Positions 1-11,563 of a stretch of DNA of 64,000 bases are shown piece after piece. Origin of the DNA: Macrocystis pyrifera (lineage: Eukaryota; Sar; Phaeophyceae; Laminariales; Laminariaceae); contig JASSKH010000002.1 of assembly GCA_031763025.1 (NCBI GenBank), forward strand, positions 19,100,168-19,164,167, in the 5' to 3' direction. Every line of letters begins with the position of its first letter. Position 1 is the first letter of the stretch. The position numbers were made by a program, and so were the translations under genes. The notes under the pieces are model-generated. The model did not search any database. It was not told the origin of the DNA and saw only the letters and a program-made list of their open reading frames with translations.

Positions 1-660
1 CTCGGTTCTGTATGGTACAATATGAGCCGATCGGATGTTTCGAACACGACTTGGCGGCAGTTCAAGCATATGGTGTACGAGGCTAGCGGTGTTAAGTGGA
101 ACACGAAGTTTGTCAGGCTTGCAGACACGCGTTGTATGTTTTTTTCGGACGGCGCGGCTATGCTGGAAGAGCGCTGGGACCAAGCCACGTGGATTGTTGC
201 CGTGTGGGCCCCGACCAAGCTTCTTGGAACGCATTGTATCAAAAACTGGTAAAAGCCCTACGTGATGCTCAAAAATCCTTTTCTCGGACATCTTTTCTAC
301 GTCTTGCTGCTGGATCGGCCTTGTCAGGAGAAAGACAGGCGTGCGCCTGCTGCCGGCGCCAACGGCAATAGCTGCTGCAGCTGCTGTAGCTGCTGCTGTG
401 GAGATGGCCTCGATCTTTTTCCGTTGGCGTCTGTTCTGTTGTCGTCAAAACCAGGAGAGTCGCGGCATGACAACAAGGCATCGGCAACAGCAGCGGCAGC
501 TGTTAATACGAAGTACTCCGTATTGGTTAGATAACTTTGTTTTTGTGATGCCTCAAATAACAAGTAATACAAATATACGTGAATCCTGCACGAGTCAAAA
601 CAACAAAACTCAGTAAAAATATGCGTCTGTCCTGCAGCAGATGCATCATGTTGCAAGCAA
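1..660. other. No gene recognised
   Basis: Short frames are open on both strands but none has recognisable motifs. A GCTGCT/CAGCAG patch lies near 370-405 and 485-500. I see no clear member of the dispersed repeat families found elsewhere in the window. Confidence 0.4.
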
Positions 661-689
661 ATATAAAACTACGCCAAAATCGGTGTAGG

Positions 690-1395
690 TTACCCCAAGC
701 CGAGTACGCCATGAACAAAACGACTGCTTGCGCGGCTGCTCACCCTCTTCCTCAAATTGACATTGCTCACTAGCTGCTGCCTCCCCCAAGCTTCAGCGTT
801 CTTCGCCTCCCTTTCCATCTGCTTGAGCTTGTCGAAGCCAAGCCGCTCTCGAAGGTGCACCCCGGGCTGACCCTCCTGCTGCGCCACACGTGACCTCCAA
901 AAACGTAAAAAATCACCGACACGAGCTGGTTCCTCTCCTCGATGAGACCACCTCTGACCAACGACAGGCGATCTATCTCCTCCGACAGCCTCGCCACCTC
1001 TGCCCACCTCCGCCCCTCCTCGGCCGCCAGCGCCGCTAGTTGTGCACGCGTTTTCTGCCTCCGCGTGCAGCCGCTGTTGACGCTCCTGGGAGAATTTTGC
1101 TCCCGTGTCAAGTCGCAGCCGCTCCTCGGTTTCGATTGACAATTTTCGCTCCTCGGCTAGACTCTCGGCGGATTGGCGAGCTTCGGTCTCAGCAGCACAT
1201 TTGGCCACAGCCTCGTCGCGTGCACGGGCAGCACCTTCGTGGCGTCGCTCCAACGCACGATAGTCGCAGCGCTCTGCTATGTTCTAAGCCCGCTTGTCTC
1301 TCCCCGTTTCTCCCATTGTTCTCTCCCCCATGCGGGCGAAGAACTCTTTGTTTTTTTTTTCATAGCCTCCTGTAGTTCCTTCTTGTTTTTTTTTT
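690..1395 (-). pseudogene. Coiled-coil protein family, decayed copy 1
   Basis: Read on the minus strand this encodes a charged, alanine-, glutamate- and arginine-rich segment typical of a long coiled coil, with a core like YRALERRHEGAARARDEA. The same core and order occur at 27.5 kb and 44.0 kb. Conserved landmarks are an N-terminal FFARMG-like segment, the ALERR(x)nARARDEA heptad region, the RLSLVR...ERNQLVSVIF segment and a basic C-terminal part. An in-frame TAG lies between the N-terminal segment and the coiled coil, and a frameshift near 900 moves the C-terminal part to another frame, so this copy is broken. Function is unknown. It could be a transposon-borne structural protein or a dispersed host family. 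Similarity among the three copies is clear, but identity beyond coiled coil is not. Confidence 0.55.
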
Positions 1396-1399
1396 TCTA

Positions 1400-1890
1400 G
1401 TGTTGTCTCGTGTTTCCCATTGTATTATTTGTATAAAAAACTAGTCTTTTTTGACGGGGTGGTACTCTTTACTCGAGTGTACGAATGGAGTGATTTTTGT
1501 TTATCAGTGTGCTGGATATCACGAACTAGTTTTCCATAGCCTCGATTCTTAATATCAGTCAATGCGCTCTACAGCCGGATTCAATTATACCGAAATACGC
1601 TTAAAATGGCACCTATCGCTGTTTTTCAGATGAGCATCAAACGGGAAAACATTCCGGTTGCTCCCAAAAGTTTGAACATGTGCTTGTATACCTCTGGGCA
1701 CACCATAGACAACCAGTTTGTGACGCATCAAGAGTTACAGACGATGCAATGCTGGCCTTTCGGCATACTATATTCAAGGTATTTTGGAGCGCCACGACAT
1801 TTCGGAATTGCTCACAATCGTCCAGTCTATTGGTTGTTCCGTTTGGGAACAACTTGATAAAATTTACCATTCCACCGATTTCTGGTCAAT
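1400..1890. other. No gene recognised
   Basis: AT-rich spacer with short T runs. I see no repeat shared with the rest of the window and no convincing coding frame. Confidence 0.35.
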
Positions 1891-1939
1891 ACTTACCTCA
1901 CGCGCAGAGCCAACAGGCCCCCCCCCCGTTCCCGCAACT

Positions 1940-2960
1940 AACCAACTCGTGGCTACTGACGACAGCGGTTGCTGTCTGGAGTGGTGCCTGCACCGTACGA
2001 AACGCACGGTAATCGTCAACACTGAGAGGAACACGCCTGCTGTCTGGGGTGCTCTCAGAGTGACGACTCGCGGACATGCAGTGAAAAAGGAGCAATCGAA
2101 CTAAAAGCCACCACTCAATTGTCAACGATCCGTCTCTTCCCGGGCTGTCTGACAAAAGGTACAGCACAGCTATGATGCCATGCCCCTGATAATTGCGGGA
2201 GCCATTCCCCATTATTGATATACAACTCGCCAACACTGCAAGGACCAGTCACGTAATAACAAGTACCTTCTACTGCCTCGTGAAAAACGAGACCAGAAAA
2301 AAAAAAACGATGGCTGCTTGTCTCATGATGGTGTGCGCGCCGGTCATGGGTCTCCGTGTGCCTTCCTGCTGCCGTTCTTCATGGCCGCCTCATCGCCTTA
2401 GCCCAATCGGCCCGCTGCTTTGCACGTGCTCTCGTTGCCACTCCTTTGCAGTCGATTTTATTTCTCCCCCGTCTCGAAAAACAAAATGCTCCTCGCACTT
2501 GCGGTTCTGATCTGAAAATCATTTTTTCCGCGCAGGGTGAGTTCAATCCGTCTCTTCCCCGCTCGTCGACGCGCTGTATCCCTCCTCCTTCGTCGTCGAA
2601 TCAAGCCTCCTACCGGCGCAATAGACTGTGCCGTAGTTTGGCTTGTGGTGGCGCCTGCCTCCGCGCACGGACATCCCGATTGAGCATTGCTGCTCTGCCG
2701 CTGCTGCCTAAAAAAAAAAAACCGCCCGAGTCGTAGGTGTCCCGTGTCTTTCGCGACACGTACGACCCAACTCTACTGCCGGCTGAGCCTCGCGACCACA
2801 CGCAGCACAAAAGGTATCGCTCCTTGAGGGTGAGTCCAGCCTTACACCCGCCAGAAAGGCCTACCCCACTCACTGTAAGCCTGATAGGGCATGCCTCGCA
2901 GCATGCCTGCCCGAGGCAGCGAGGGCAACGGTGGTGAACAATACCAGGTATATAGCAAAA
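1940..2960. repeat. 1 kb dispersed repeat, copy 1 (direct repeat of 28,620-29,620)
   Basis: This block aligns end to end with 28,620-29,620 in the same orientation. Shared landmarks are an ACCAACTCGTGGCTACTGAC start, the CCTGCACCGTACGAAACGCA segment, a GGTGAGTTCAATCCGTCTCT segment and, near the end, a hairpin GGCATGC-CTCGCA-GCATGCC. The copies differ by many substitutions and small indels, so the duplication is old. Several frames stay open on the minus strand but none matches a family I know. A TACCAGGTA nonamer lies at 2942-2950, at the repeat edge. Confidence 0.8.
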
Positions 2961-3059
2961 GTTGTGAGAAACAAAAAAAATGAAATTGCACGTACATTAC
3001 CTCTACGGTAGTACCGTTGAGACAAACTACCGTTGCCCTCGCTGTAAGATCCTATTTAA

Positions 3060-4340
3060 CGTGGCATACATACGCTCACGCACAACACGCGGAAGCGCCG
3101 TTCGTGACTGTCACGAAAGGAAAGCTTGGAGCGGGTGGCTGCCACATCATCAGTTGTTAGCGGTGTACAGCAAGCGGCAAGCAGAAAGCAGCAGATACTG
3201 TGTAAACCTCTCTGGGCGTAAACTTATCGATTATTTCGTATTATTCGTAAGGTCATTAGTACATAACCCGTCCGCATTTTTCCGAGTGGTGGTCTAAAAG
3301 AAAGAGAGGAAAATAGCTGAAACTGCACCTCTCACGCTGAGAGAGATCGCTCTGTTCCTGATTCCTACTGCTGTAGGATCCCAAGACAGTATACACACAC
3401 GTGCTCACACTCACGCACACCCGTGCATAAACATCGTTCGTGGCTGTCACAAGGGGAAGACTTGAAGCGCGGCTGTTGTACCGTGTCTGTCTTGCTGTGG
3501 TGTTTTTGGACACAGCAGAAGAACTATAACAATACTATTGTGCTACACGTGCTGCCGTAGGAAAACATGCCGACATACACTCTGTAGACACACATGCACG
3601 CTGACGCACTCACATGCAGAGGCAACTTTCGTGGTTATCACAGAGGCGATACATCGCTTGAAGCTCGGCTCTTGTTCCGTGGCTGCCTTGCCTGTGAGGG
3701 CTGTTGTGGGATGTGTGTTCTATTAATGGTAATTCAGAAGCAGCAGAAAAACACCTTCTATCCTGGGAATACGTGAAAACATGATAACACGACAGCTGGT
3801 GTTGTGCCGATCCGTGCTGCTGCGCTGCTACTGACGATGTTGTACCGCTGCTGTAGCGCGAGTGCTTTTGAAATTCAAAGGGCGTGCGGACTAAAATCGT
3901 GAAACTCGTTGTGTTGAGGATGGCACGCCCAGAGAAATCCCCACACACGCGCACAGACACAGAAGCACCGTTCGTAGCTTCACAAAGATATGATTCTGAA
4001 GTACAGGAAGTGCTGCCTGCACCATAGATACCCCAACGTCAAACCTATGAAGCTTACAGCGGCAGCGTGTTGCCTGCATACACAGGTACACAACAGAAGA
4101 AGCAGATAGTACTGTAGCATCATGTGTAGCTAAACAAAGACCTAACATTGCACCTATTCTCTCCGATTGCTACTGCTGCACACAATATACACACACACGC
4201 TCACGCACACGCAGCAGCACCGTTCGTGGCTCTCACGAAGAGAAATGCTTCAAGCGCGGCTGTTGTACCCGGACTGCCTAGCCTTTACGGCCTGCTTGCT
4301 GCTGTACTTAAGAAACACCACCCAGCAGCAGAGAGGTGAA
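3060..4340. repeat. Degenerate tandem array (CACACGC...CGTTCGTGGC units)
   Basis: Five or more degenerate units (near 3070, 3400, 3590, 3940 and 4195) each contain a CACACNCGCTCACGCAC stretch, then a CCGTTCGTGGCTxTCACxA segment and a CTTGAAGCGCGGCTGTTGTA-like segment. A further copy lies near 7640. Spacing varies from about 200 to 330 bp. Open frames here are by-products of the repeat. Confidence 0.65.
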
Positions 4341-4444
4341 AAATTGAAAGCTTGGAACAATCACAGCTCGGGGTTTCCCATAGGCCTGCTTGGCTCTAGC
4401 AGGTCGGAACAACTTCCCGTAGTTATTTGCCAGCTTTCGCGACT

Positions 4445-5230
4445 TTGAAGGTCTAGAGCACGCACCACGAAGCCCGGCCGGGGCCAATGCTTGCACCGTA
4501 CTGTCCACGCCGCCTCCCTACGGGCCCCGCAGCAGGAAACACGAGAAAAGACCCGCGGCCAAACGAGAAAAGTGAACTATTCCGGAAAAAGCGGCCGTTT
4601 GGTACAAAGTACAAGGTTCCCCTTCCCGTTTCGGGATGTGGGTAACGTGAAATCCCGGGGGCGTCGCAAAGCGAAAAGGGAGTCACAGGTAACACCCGTA
4701 TATCTGTTTTGGCGGAAACGGAGGCCATGGGTCAGCGTATTGCTCGAAGGAAAGAGTAATATAGTCGTCGGCAGGAACTGAGTTTTACTCTTTCACTCTT
4801 TCTGTAGTGGATACTACACTACTACACGCACGCGGTATCGTGGATTGACTATTATAACGTCACTATACGCCACTACCACTACTACGCAGATGTAGTACAG
4901 GTAGAAGCAGCATGCACTCTACAAAATACTGCCTGGTACACTACTTCTGCGACTACCACGTACTAACTATATACTGCTACTAAGTACAACAAACAGACAA
5001 CCGCATGGTAAACAGAGAGGTAAAAAAACCACGCGGTACCATGGGTTGGGGCATGACTTCTGTGTTGTCACTATACACCACCAGTACTACGTAGATAGAT
5101 GCAGTACAGGTAGAAGCAGCATGAATACGTACTACACTACAATACATACTAATACTACTGCTCCAACTAGTAATTGGTGGTAATGAGGCGCGACCTCAGT
5201 AATACCTTCAGTAGTCATATCTGCGATGCA
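4445..5230 (+). repeat. Macro-repeat P, partial copy (GC-rich head, KVPLRDV module, TAC-rich tail)
   Basis: Order: a GC-rich segment (AGCCCGGCCGGGGCCAA), a CCCGCGGCCAAACGAGAAAA segment, the KVPLRDV module at 4611-4692, then sub-repeats built around GCAGTACAGGTAGAAGCAGC and ACCATGGGTTGGGGCATGAC with many TAC/CTA triplets. The same order recurs at 50.8-52.6 kb, 59.3-61 kb and 62.0-64 kb, and in part at 6.9-7.3 kb. Confidence 0.75.
4611..4692 (+). repeat. KVPLRDV module, family 1
   Basis: A 70-80 bp module with a conserved frame, here ending DVGNVKSRGRRKAKRESQ, immediately followed by CAG|GTAACA, which matches a splice-donor consensus. The region can also fold as TCCC-loop-GGGA plus a GCAA-capped hairpin. 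Related copies: 18,704-18,780 (minus), 48,154-48,230, 50,922-50,996, 59,557-59,630 and 62,211-62,284. Confidence 0.6.
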
Positions 5231-5459
5231 TCATGCTGGGCGAATACGAATTATTCTGTTTTGTTGTGTTGAACCAACACAAAGGAACATCTACTGCTTG
5301 CTGCTGTACTACCTACTACCTATACGCCGTCGTTGGTGAATCTCAATAATATCGTAAATATTCTTGGCCTCTTCTGCTCTTGATACATGAAAAACACAGC
5401 AGAAGTACGCACACACCTACCTGTTCTGTTGTAACAACAGTTTAGTTGGTTTTGTTATG

Positions 5460-6260
5460 TATATCCTGGTTTCCACCTCGAAATCCGGCATAATAATTTG
5501 AAGACGAAAAACATGCACTGCTGTGACCACAGATCTTGTATTCGTATCGTATCTCTCGGGGATTCAAGAATCGGCATGGACAATGCCGACGGGTAGAAAG
5601 AACAGGAACAAACACACACACCTCACATGTTTTTTTCCAACAGTGTTTTCTGGTTGAAATTCAGCGTAATTTGTGAAGACGAAAAATCTGCATCTGAAAT
5701 GTTTTGTCCAACAGAACTCACAGAAAGAGCTTCTTTCTCGTAGCAGGTGCCACAACTACTTGCTACTTTTGTACTGATGTACGACATCTACAGCAGCAGC
5801 AGCAGCAGTGTTTCTCCAGCAACAAACAGCAGCAGTAGCAGCAGTAGCAGCAGTAGGACGCACGAGGCCAGGGTCAGCGTCGCTGTACGCTCGGCTTGTC
5901 AATCCAACCCTTGAACCCTTTGTACGCGTACTCGATTTTGTCCTGTGTTGGTTCCGAACTCGAAATTCGGCATAATTTGCAGACGAAAAATCTGCACCCG
6001 ACATGCTTTGTCCAGGAGAGATGCCACCGCTACTAAGTTGATGTACGACATCTACAGCAGAGCTTCTCCAGCAACGAAACAGCAGCAGCAGTAGGACACA
6101 CGAGGCCAGGTCAGCGTCGCTGTATGCTCGGCTTGTGTGTGAACCCTTCGTACATGTGTTTCCTGGTCCCGAACTCATAATTTGAAGACGAAAAATCTAC
6201 AATCTGACGTGTGTCCAACAGAGCTTCTAGCAGTGCCACCACTACGACTACTTACTGCTG
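5460..6260. repeat. Tandem array with GAAGACGAAAAATCTGCA core and CAG runs
   Basis: Four units (near 5465, 5650, 5950 and 6167) share an AATTTGxAGACGAAAAATCTxCA core followed by a TTTGTCCAxCAGAGCTTC-like segment and CAG-rich sequence. Spacing is roughly 190-300 bp. The 140-residue minus-strand frame across 5756-6178 follows from the internal duplication and is not annotated as a gene. Confidence 0.65.
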
Positions 6261-6746
6261 TACAACAACTATACAGCAGATACTCTCCTGCTTCTCCGTC
6301 CCCTCATCAACAGGAGGGTGCAGCATGTCTCGGGGACATGGCCCGAACGCTCGTTGCTGTGGACAGGCACAGTCTGCCTACGAGCACTCGTAGAGCTGGG
6401 TTTCGTTAGATGGAACTCAAAAAGCAAAAACCGTTATATAATATAATGTGTTGTTGGTTCTGTGTTTTTTCAACATGGCCCAGCACAAACATGTGCCTAC
6501 ACACGTTGCCACACCTAGCTCGAGCTACTGTGAACGACTTACCACCGCACCAGCACCAGGAGGTCTCTTTTGTGTATGCGCGCGCACAGAGCCCGCCGGG
6601 ACTGGAATTGGTGCGGTGTGCGTCGAGAGCGGTGGTCAAACGTTGCCCAAAAAATGTTTAATCACACCCACACACACCCACACATATACATACAGAGAAA
6701 CTCAAACCAAGGCACCCTACGCTCGTATCCGAGCCGCTATGAAGAG

Positions 6747-6783
6747 GCTTTTTTTTTCTTGGAAAATTCCAAGAAAAAAAAGG
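6747..6783. repeat. Perfect palindrome around GGAAAATTCC
   Basis: T-rich and A-rich arms of 15 bp meet at TCTTGGAAAATTCCAAGA and would form a strong hairpin. A GCGCG-CTT-CGCGC inverted repeat follows about 15 bp downstream. Confidence 0.7.
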
Positions 6784-6889
6784 CTCGCACGCTCTGCGCG
6801 CTTCGCGCGCCTCATTACAATACTAAAACTTTCATACAACGGCGCCGTAGCATACAAGCGATAACATGAAGTGGGGGCACCACTAGCAC

Positions 6890-7330
6890 CACTTCGCATG
6901 TAGATGTACGGTAGTAAAGGTAGAAGCAGCATGCACGGTACAAACTACCTGGTACTACGTATACTACTACAACTATTAATACCGACTTTGTAAATGTACT
7001 CGTCTTATATACGGCTGAGGGCATCTACTGCTATTGTCCCGGTAGAAGCAGCTAGCAGAGGTAGACGGACCGAGGAAGCCAGTTTTGTTGTCACGTACGT
7101 GCTTGGTGTGACGTATATGGTGTACATCAAAGGGCTAGGTGACACATGTGACGCTCGACAGACGTGAATTGTTACTGCTGTATCTGCTGCTGCTCCTGAT
7201 ACTGCTGCTGCTGCTGAGGTTGATCAAAAACGGGCGATTTCAAAATATTATTGAGATTTTCAACGCAGAGAAATTCAGCAGAGAAAATTCTCGTGTTCGT
7301 GCGGGATTGGTTATTGTTGACTGCTCGCCA
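6890..7330 (+). repeat. Macro-repeat P, partial copy
   Basis: Contains the GGTAGAAGCAGCATGC sub-repeat and the module starting AGACGGACCGAGG, followed by TACGTGCTTGGTGTGACGTA, ACGCTCGACAGACGTG and a CTGCTGCTG run leading to TTGATCAAAA. The same module lies at 52.75, 59.1, 61.25 and 61.73 kb, and is the site into which the large LINE inserted at 53.26 kb. Confidence 0.7.
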
Positions 7331-7334
7331 TGAC

Positions 7335-7795
7335 TCGCGAGCTCACGGGTAGGTTTCCAAGCCTATTGCACCGAAACAAATGAACACGAGACCACGATCA
7401 CTCGATTGCGCGACCTGGTGAACACTGCACACACATACTATACGAACACTGCTGGTGTACTGCTGCTGCTGTTGTAGTGCAAACCATGGCTGTGCGTTGC
7501 TTTGAAAATACGGAGGAAGTGTGAGTTCGTACGAATCGTCATCCTGCCCCTGCGCAGCATCCTATTGCTTGCACCTTTCTCGAGAGTTTATATGTGTTCG
7601 TTCGTACTTCCTAGATTAACAGGAATCACGGCCCATACACGCACACACAATGCGCTATCCGTGGTGGTCACAACAGCGAGAGCTTGATGAACGACTGTTG
7701 CTGTACCGTGGCTGCCTCTGTAGAGAGCTCGAGGGACTGTGATCAGACATGATACAGCAGCAGCAGACAGCAGCAGACTAAAATGTTTGAAATTG
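7335..7795. repeat. Mixed repeat fragments, no gene
   Basis: The segment GTAGGTTTCCAAGCCTATTG with downstream ACACGAGACCACGATCACTC matches the array at 50.1-50.4 kb. Near 7640 there is one more unit of the CACGCACAC...GTGG array from 3.1-4.3 kb. I see no coding signal. Confidence 0.5.
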
Positions 7796-7859
7796 TGGGG
7801 TCGCCGTAGTCCTGCTTGGCTCTAGCAGGTCGGAATGATATCCCGTAGTTTTGGCCAGA

Positions 7860-9110
7860 ATTCTCGACTTCGGAAGCCCCGAGCACGCGCCACGGACCTC
7901 GGCTGGGGCTCGCATTTGTGCCGTGGTGTACACGCGGGCTCCCCGTGTGCCACGAAGCCTAGAGTACGAGAGAAGGCCCGCGGCCGGACGAGAAAAATGA
8001 AGTGTTCCGGAAAAAAAGTCAATGTGATACCAAGTAATATAATATATTGATAAATATCATTGTTCGGCGGGAGTGGATAGTACGATTTCCCTGATTTCAG
8101 TGTGAGTAGCCTTATTTGGTACGTACGTGCCGGTAAAATGTCGTCAGCTTCTTGCCCTTTTACAAGCACACAAGTCCAGACATGTACGAGCTGGACCAGC
8201 CGAGATGCTGATTATGTGGTTGATCGGCGATGCCCTGCTTTATATTGCATATTGGGATGTGATTTTTTTACACCGTGTTGATCATGCACCAACGAACAAA
8301 CGGAAGACTCGTCTTTTTCAGTTTTTTTTTTCGTTTGCTCGAGGGAAATGACCGATACAACGATCCGAAAAAATATTAAAACGGCCATAACTTTCTGGAA
8401 AAACATAGACAAAAAATGCGAGTTCTCCGTTTGTGTGCAAATGCGGTTCAAATATGAGGTTTATTTTTTGAGTCGAAACTCGCAAAATTGAGCTGGGCAT
8501 CGCGGAAAAACCCACATTTCTCGTAGTTACTTGTTTTATTAATTAAAAGCGTGTGTTGGTAAAATACCTTGAAGGGGGGCGAGTTGGGCAATGAAAGTAT
8601 TATCGGTCTTCTCCTAGGGTCTTTAGGTACGCCTGCACAAACTTTCGCCTTGATCGGGAACGACGATTTTGTGGCGAATTTTGTGTTGAAAAGTTGACGT
8701 TTTTGAGTTTCCGCCGATAACTCGTCGAGATCGAGTCGAAATAAAAAATGTCTTAATTTTAATGTACTTATTTTTTTGTGCGCGTGCAGTGTAGTGTCAG
8801 GGTCAGTGCCTCCAAATTTCAAGTCCAAATTCGCAGTGGTTCACGAGATACGACCCTCGGATGGTTTATCCATTTTTCGGCTTGCCCAGCTCGTATCAGG
8901 TAGACAACTGACAACACGTAGAGAGCGCAACTTTACAACGCTGCACTGCATAAGCACCAGCATGCAACACCGTGAGTGTGTGACACACCCATCTGCACTG
9001 CACTGGTGTGGCTAGCTGTGTTGATCGGAGGCTGCGGTCCGTAATCCACCCTTTACCTATCTTTGCTGATGTGTGTGGCAGACCCACGCACACGAAATTT
9101 ATCGACCGTG
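7860..9110 (+). repeat. Dispersed repeat E, copy 1 (interrupted)
   Basis: Landmarks are a GGCGGGAGTGGATAG start near 8066, TTCCCTGATTTCAGT, a TACGTACGTGCCGGTAAAAT segment and a GCACACAAGTCCAGACATGT segment, then from 8890 a CAGGTAGACAACTGACAACA segment and an ATCCACCxTxTACCTA end. Related copies lie at 10.74-11.28 kb, 31.23-31.70 kb and, reversed, at 46.04-46.40 and 47.02-47.25 kb. The stretch 8210-8880 is absent from the other copies and looks like an insertion of unknown kind. A GC-rich copy of the P head lies at 7860-8010. Confidence 0.6.
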
Positions 9111-9309
9111 TCGGTTAAATATGGGTACCTCCACTGTCTTTATATTTCCGACGTTTAGTATTTCTTGGCCCGAACACACACCGGACATATGGACATCAGA
9201 AAACATTGAAAAAACACGAACAACGTCACAACCCCGCCTAGCACCACAAGCAGCAGCAGGCCACACCACGCGCGTGTCGCAGGTCCGTGGTATACTGCTA
9301 TGGCTAGTT

Positions 9310-9935
9310 GCTTTGTCAGAGGCTGTGGTCCATCATCTGTTATCACCACTTTTCTCTCTTCTGCTGTGCTGCTGTGCATGTGTGTGCGGTGTGTTGTGCG
9401 CGCCGAAAAGAATAACAACAGGTACCAGGTAATAATGCTAATCTTCGTTATGTAAAATGGTCACGATGCCCGACGTTGGACTTAAAGGCGCGAGTTCGAT
9501 CCTCGCAGATTTCGTGTCTGTTTTTTTTTTTTTTTTAAAACTTTTTTGTATATTGTACGTAACCCAGACACCACAGGCAACAAATAGCGCATGAGCAGTG
9601 CAGGGCGCGTGATACCACCAGCTCGCTACAAAGCTATACACGCCTGCCGCCCGCCAGCAGAGCAGGAAGAAACATCACGCGTGTGCGGTAGTTTGTCCGC
9701 GCTCTACTGCTGTGGCTTTCTGTTGATACTGTATTAATAGTTGCTTTTTTTATCGAACCTGCGATCTGTAGAGCTGGGACTCTCTACTGGTGTGTGATAC
9801 ATGCGTGCTACGACAAGTACAACAACAACGCTGCTGGTGCTGCCGTTCGATTTTCGTAGGCAGCCGAGTGTGGTCGAGTCTTCCAGCCTCCCCTTCGGTG
9901 CACACTTTTTTATTTCTGTAAACATTATCCCACTA
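9310..9935 (+). repeat. Composite repeat R, uninterrupted copy
   Basis: Order: TGCTGTGCTGCTGTGCATGT, a GCGGTGTGTTGTGCGCGCCG segment, a tRNA-like box region, a T16 run, AACCCAGACACCACAGGCAA, GAGCAGTGCAGGGCGCGTGA, then ACACGCCTGCCGCCCGCCAG and a TTTTCGTAGGCAGCCGAGTG segment. This is the reference for reading the split copy at 12.61-12.88 kb plus 26.70-27.01 kb, and the reversed copies at 44.77-45.52 kb. Confidence 0.8.
9440..9536 (+). ncRNA. tRNA-like / SINE-type Pol III unit
   Basis: A box A-like GTAAAATGG (about 9452-9460) and a box B-like GAGTTCGATCC (9492-9502) lie at tRNA-like spacing. The T arm pairs fully (GCGAG/CTCGC) and a run of 16 T at 9521-9536 could terminate Pol III. The anticodon arm does not pair and the acceptor stem is poor, so it is not a functional tRNA. 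Related copies lie at 12.71-12.79 kb and, reversed, twice at 44.98-45.40 kb. A tRNA-derived SINE head is the likeliest reading. Confidence 0.5.
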
Positions 9936-9939
9936 CACT

Positions 9940-10190
9940 GTACTGCTGTATGACGCGTGTCTGTGCGGTGTGTGTCGTGTGTCACGCGTGGAGTTCTTCC
10001 AAACTTTTTTTTTGTCGGCAGTCCTCGTTGTTGTGCGGGAGAGGTCTTGTTCGCCGTGAGCGCCACAAAAAAACATGCATTAACATACTGACAAATATGA
10101 TACACTGTTTGGCAGAATCCAGGAAATCTATTGAAGCGATTCAGTCAATAGTAACAGTTCCACACTATTTCCATGCATGTTTTATATAAA
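9940..10190 (+). repeat. Dispersed repeat H, copy 1
   Basis: Contains GTGTCACGCGTGGA, TTTTTTTGTCGGCAGTCCTC, GAGCGCCACAA, ACATGCATTAACATACTGA and AGTAACAGTTCCACACTATT segments. The same order is seen at 29,700-29,960 and, reversed, at 43,345-43,575. Confidence 0.7.
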
Positions 10191-10337
10191 AAAATGCAGG
10201 TGCAGTTCTACAAGAATCTTCTGCTTCTGCTTTACACGTTAGTATGTCCAGCAGTACTATGCGGATGTCATAACGTGATATGTATATTATATGCGTATGA
10301 TGCAATATCGAAAACGATGTCGTAATCAATTCGTTCT

Positions 10338-10512
10338 TGCGCCACTCCCCTAGACACGTCCCGGACGGGAACCTTGTTTACAATATGATGCCGTGTTTCG
10401 TCGGATTGCGTGTATGTATGATGTTTTCCCCTAGACACGTCCCGGACGAGAACCTTGTTTACCATATGATGCCCTGTTTTGTCGGATTGCGTGTATGTAT
10501 GATGTTTTGGAT
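10338..10512 (-). repeat. KVPLRDV module, family 2, tandem duplicate of about 81 bp
   Basis: Two units of about 81 bp follow each other. On the minus strand both encode VNKVxVRDVSRG, and the outer one continues VAQERIDYD. Family 2 copies also lie at 31.16 kb (degenerate), 39.19 kb and 43.11 kb. The first seven residues match family 1, but the continuation differs. Confidence 0.6.
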
Positions 10513-10739
10513 GTGTATCATAGGTCATCCGACTCATCGCCATCGCCGTGCTCACCTTGTACGCCAGTAGTTCTCTATACGTGAGATATCATATCGTACG
10601 GTATGATACATATCATATGAGGTCGTGTTTTATCGGATGGTATGCATGTGTGATATTTCGTATATATTTTATGTGTCTTCCAGTTCATTATGCTCACCTT
10701 TTACCCCAACTCTCAATATGAGATATGATAGCGTTTAAT

Positions 10740-11280
10740 ATGATGTATTAGTAGGTATGTTTGTGATTTTTTCGTACTTTTTCGAACATATCTCTTCGTA
10801 CGAGCACTTTTCGGCAAAACGCCAAGTACGGCCACACTGGAAGCCCGTCCGTGTCTGGGCGCGATCCAAGCAGTCTGGAGTGCGTGGCAAGCCCTCAGAG
10901 TTTTTTTTTTGGGGGGGAGTGGATAGGGCGATTTTCCCTGGTTTTAGTACGAGAGGCCTTGCTAGGTATTTTGCACGTACGTTCCGGTAAAATGTCGTCA
11001 ACTTCTTGCCATTTCACGAGCACACAGTCCAGCCATGTACCAGGTAGACAACAGCCAGAGAGCACATCGTGACAACGCTGCAGCGCATAAGCACCAGCAT
11101 GCATCACCGTCCGTCTGTGATACACCCATCTACGCTGTACTGTCGTGGCTAATTGTGTTTATCGGAGCCTGCGGTCCGTAATCCACCATCTACCTACAGT
11201 GTCTTTGCTGCTGTTGCTGCTGTGTGTGACAGACCCACGCACATGCTGGACTGAAATGTAAGAACCGTTTAGGTTGAATA
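10740..11280 (+). repeat. Dispersed repeat E, copy 2
   Basis: Starts with CGTACTTTTTCGAACATATC and CTTCGTACGAGCAC, then GAGTGGATAGGGCGA, a TGCACGTACGTTCCGGTAAA segment, CACACAGTCCAGCCATGTAC and CAGGTAGACAACAGCCAGAG, ending near ATCCACCATCTACCTACAGT. A TACCAGGTA nonamer at 11,038-11,046 sits where other copies read TATCAGGTA or TACTAGGTA, so here it belongs to the repeat itself. Confidence 0.7.
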
Positions 11281-11563
11281 TGAGTACCTCAACTGTCCGT
11301 TTATTTCCGACGTTTTGTGTTTCTTGCCCGAAGCACACCCAAGAAATATAGGCACCATACAACATGCAAATAACACAAACAACGTTACAACCCCGCCTCT
11401 TGTAGCAGCATAAGTAGCAGCGGGACACACCAGGCGGGTGTCGCAGGTCCGTGGTGTACTGCTATAGCTAGTTACTTCATCGGAGGGTGCGGTCTGTCAT
11501 CTATTATCACCACCCCCTCTCTGCTGTGAGCCCCTATATTATATACCTGGTACATATATATAT

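Noticed and set aside
5756..6178. Minus-strand protein with internal duplication
   Set aside because: The duplication is that of the DNA tandem array, and the frame is rich in repeat-derived Ala, Thr and Leu.
10268..10570. Duplicated small proteins on both strands
   Set aside because: They are explained by the 81 bp tandem duplication of the family 2 KVPLRDV module; no full gene is present.
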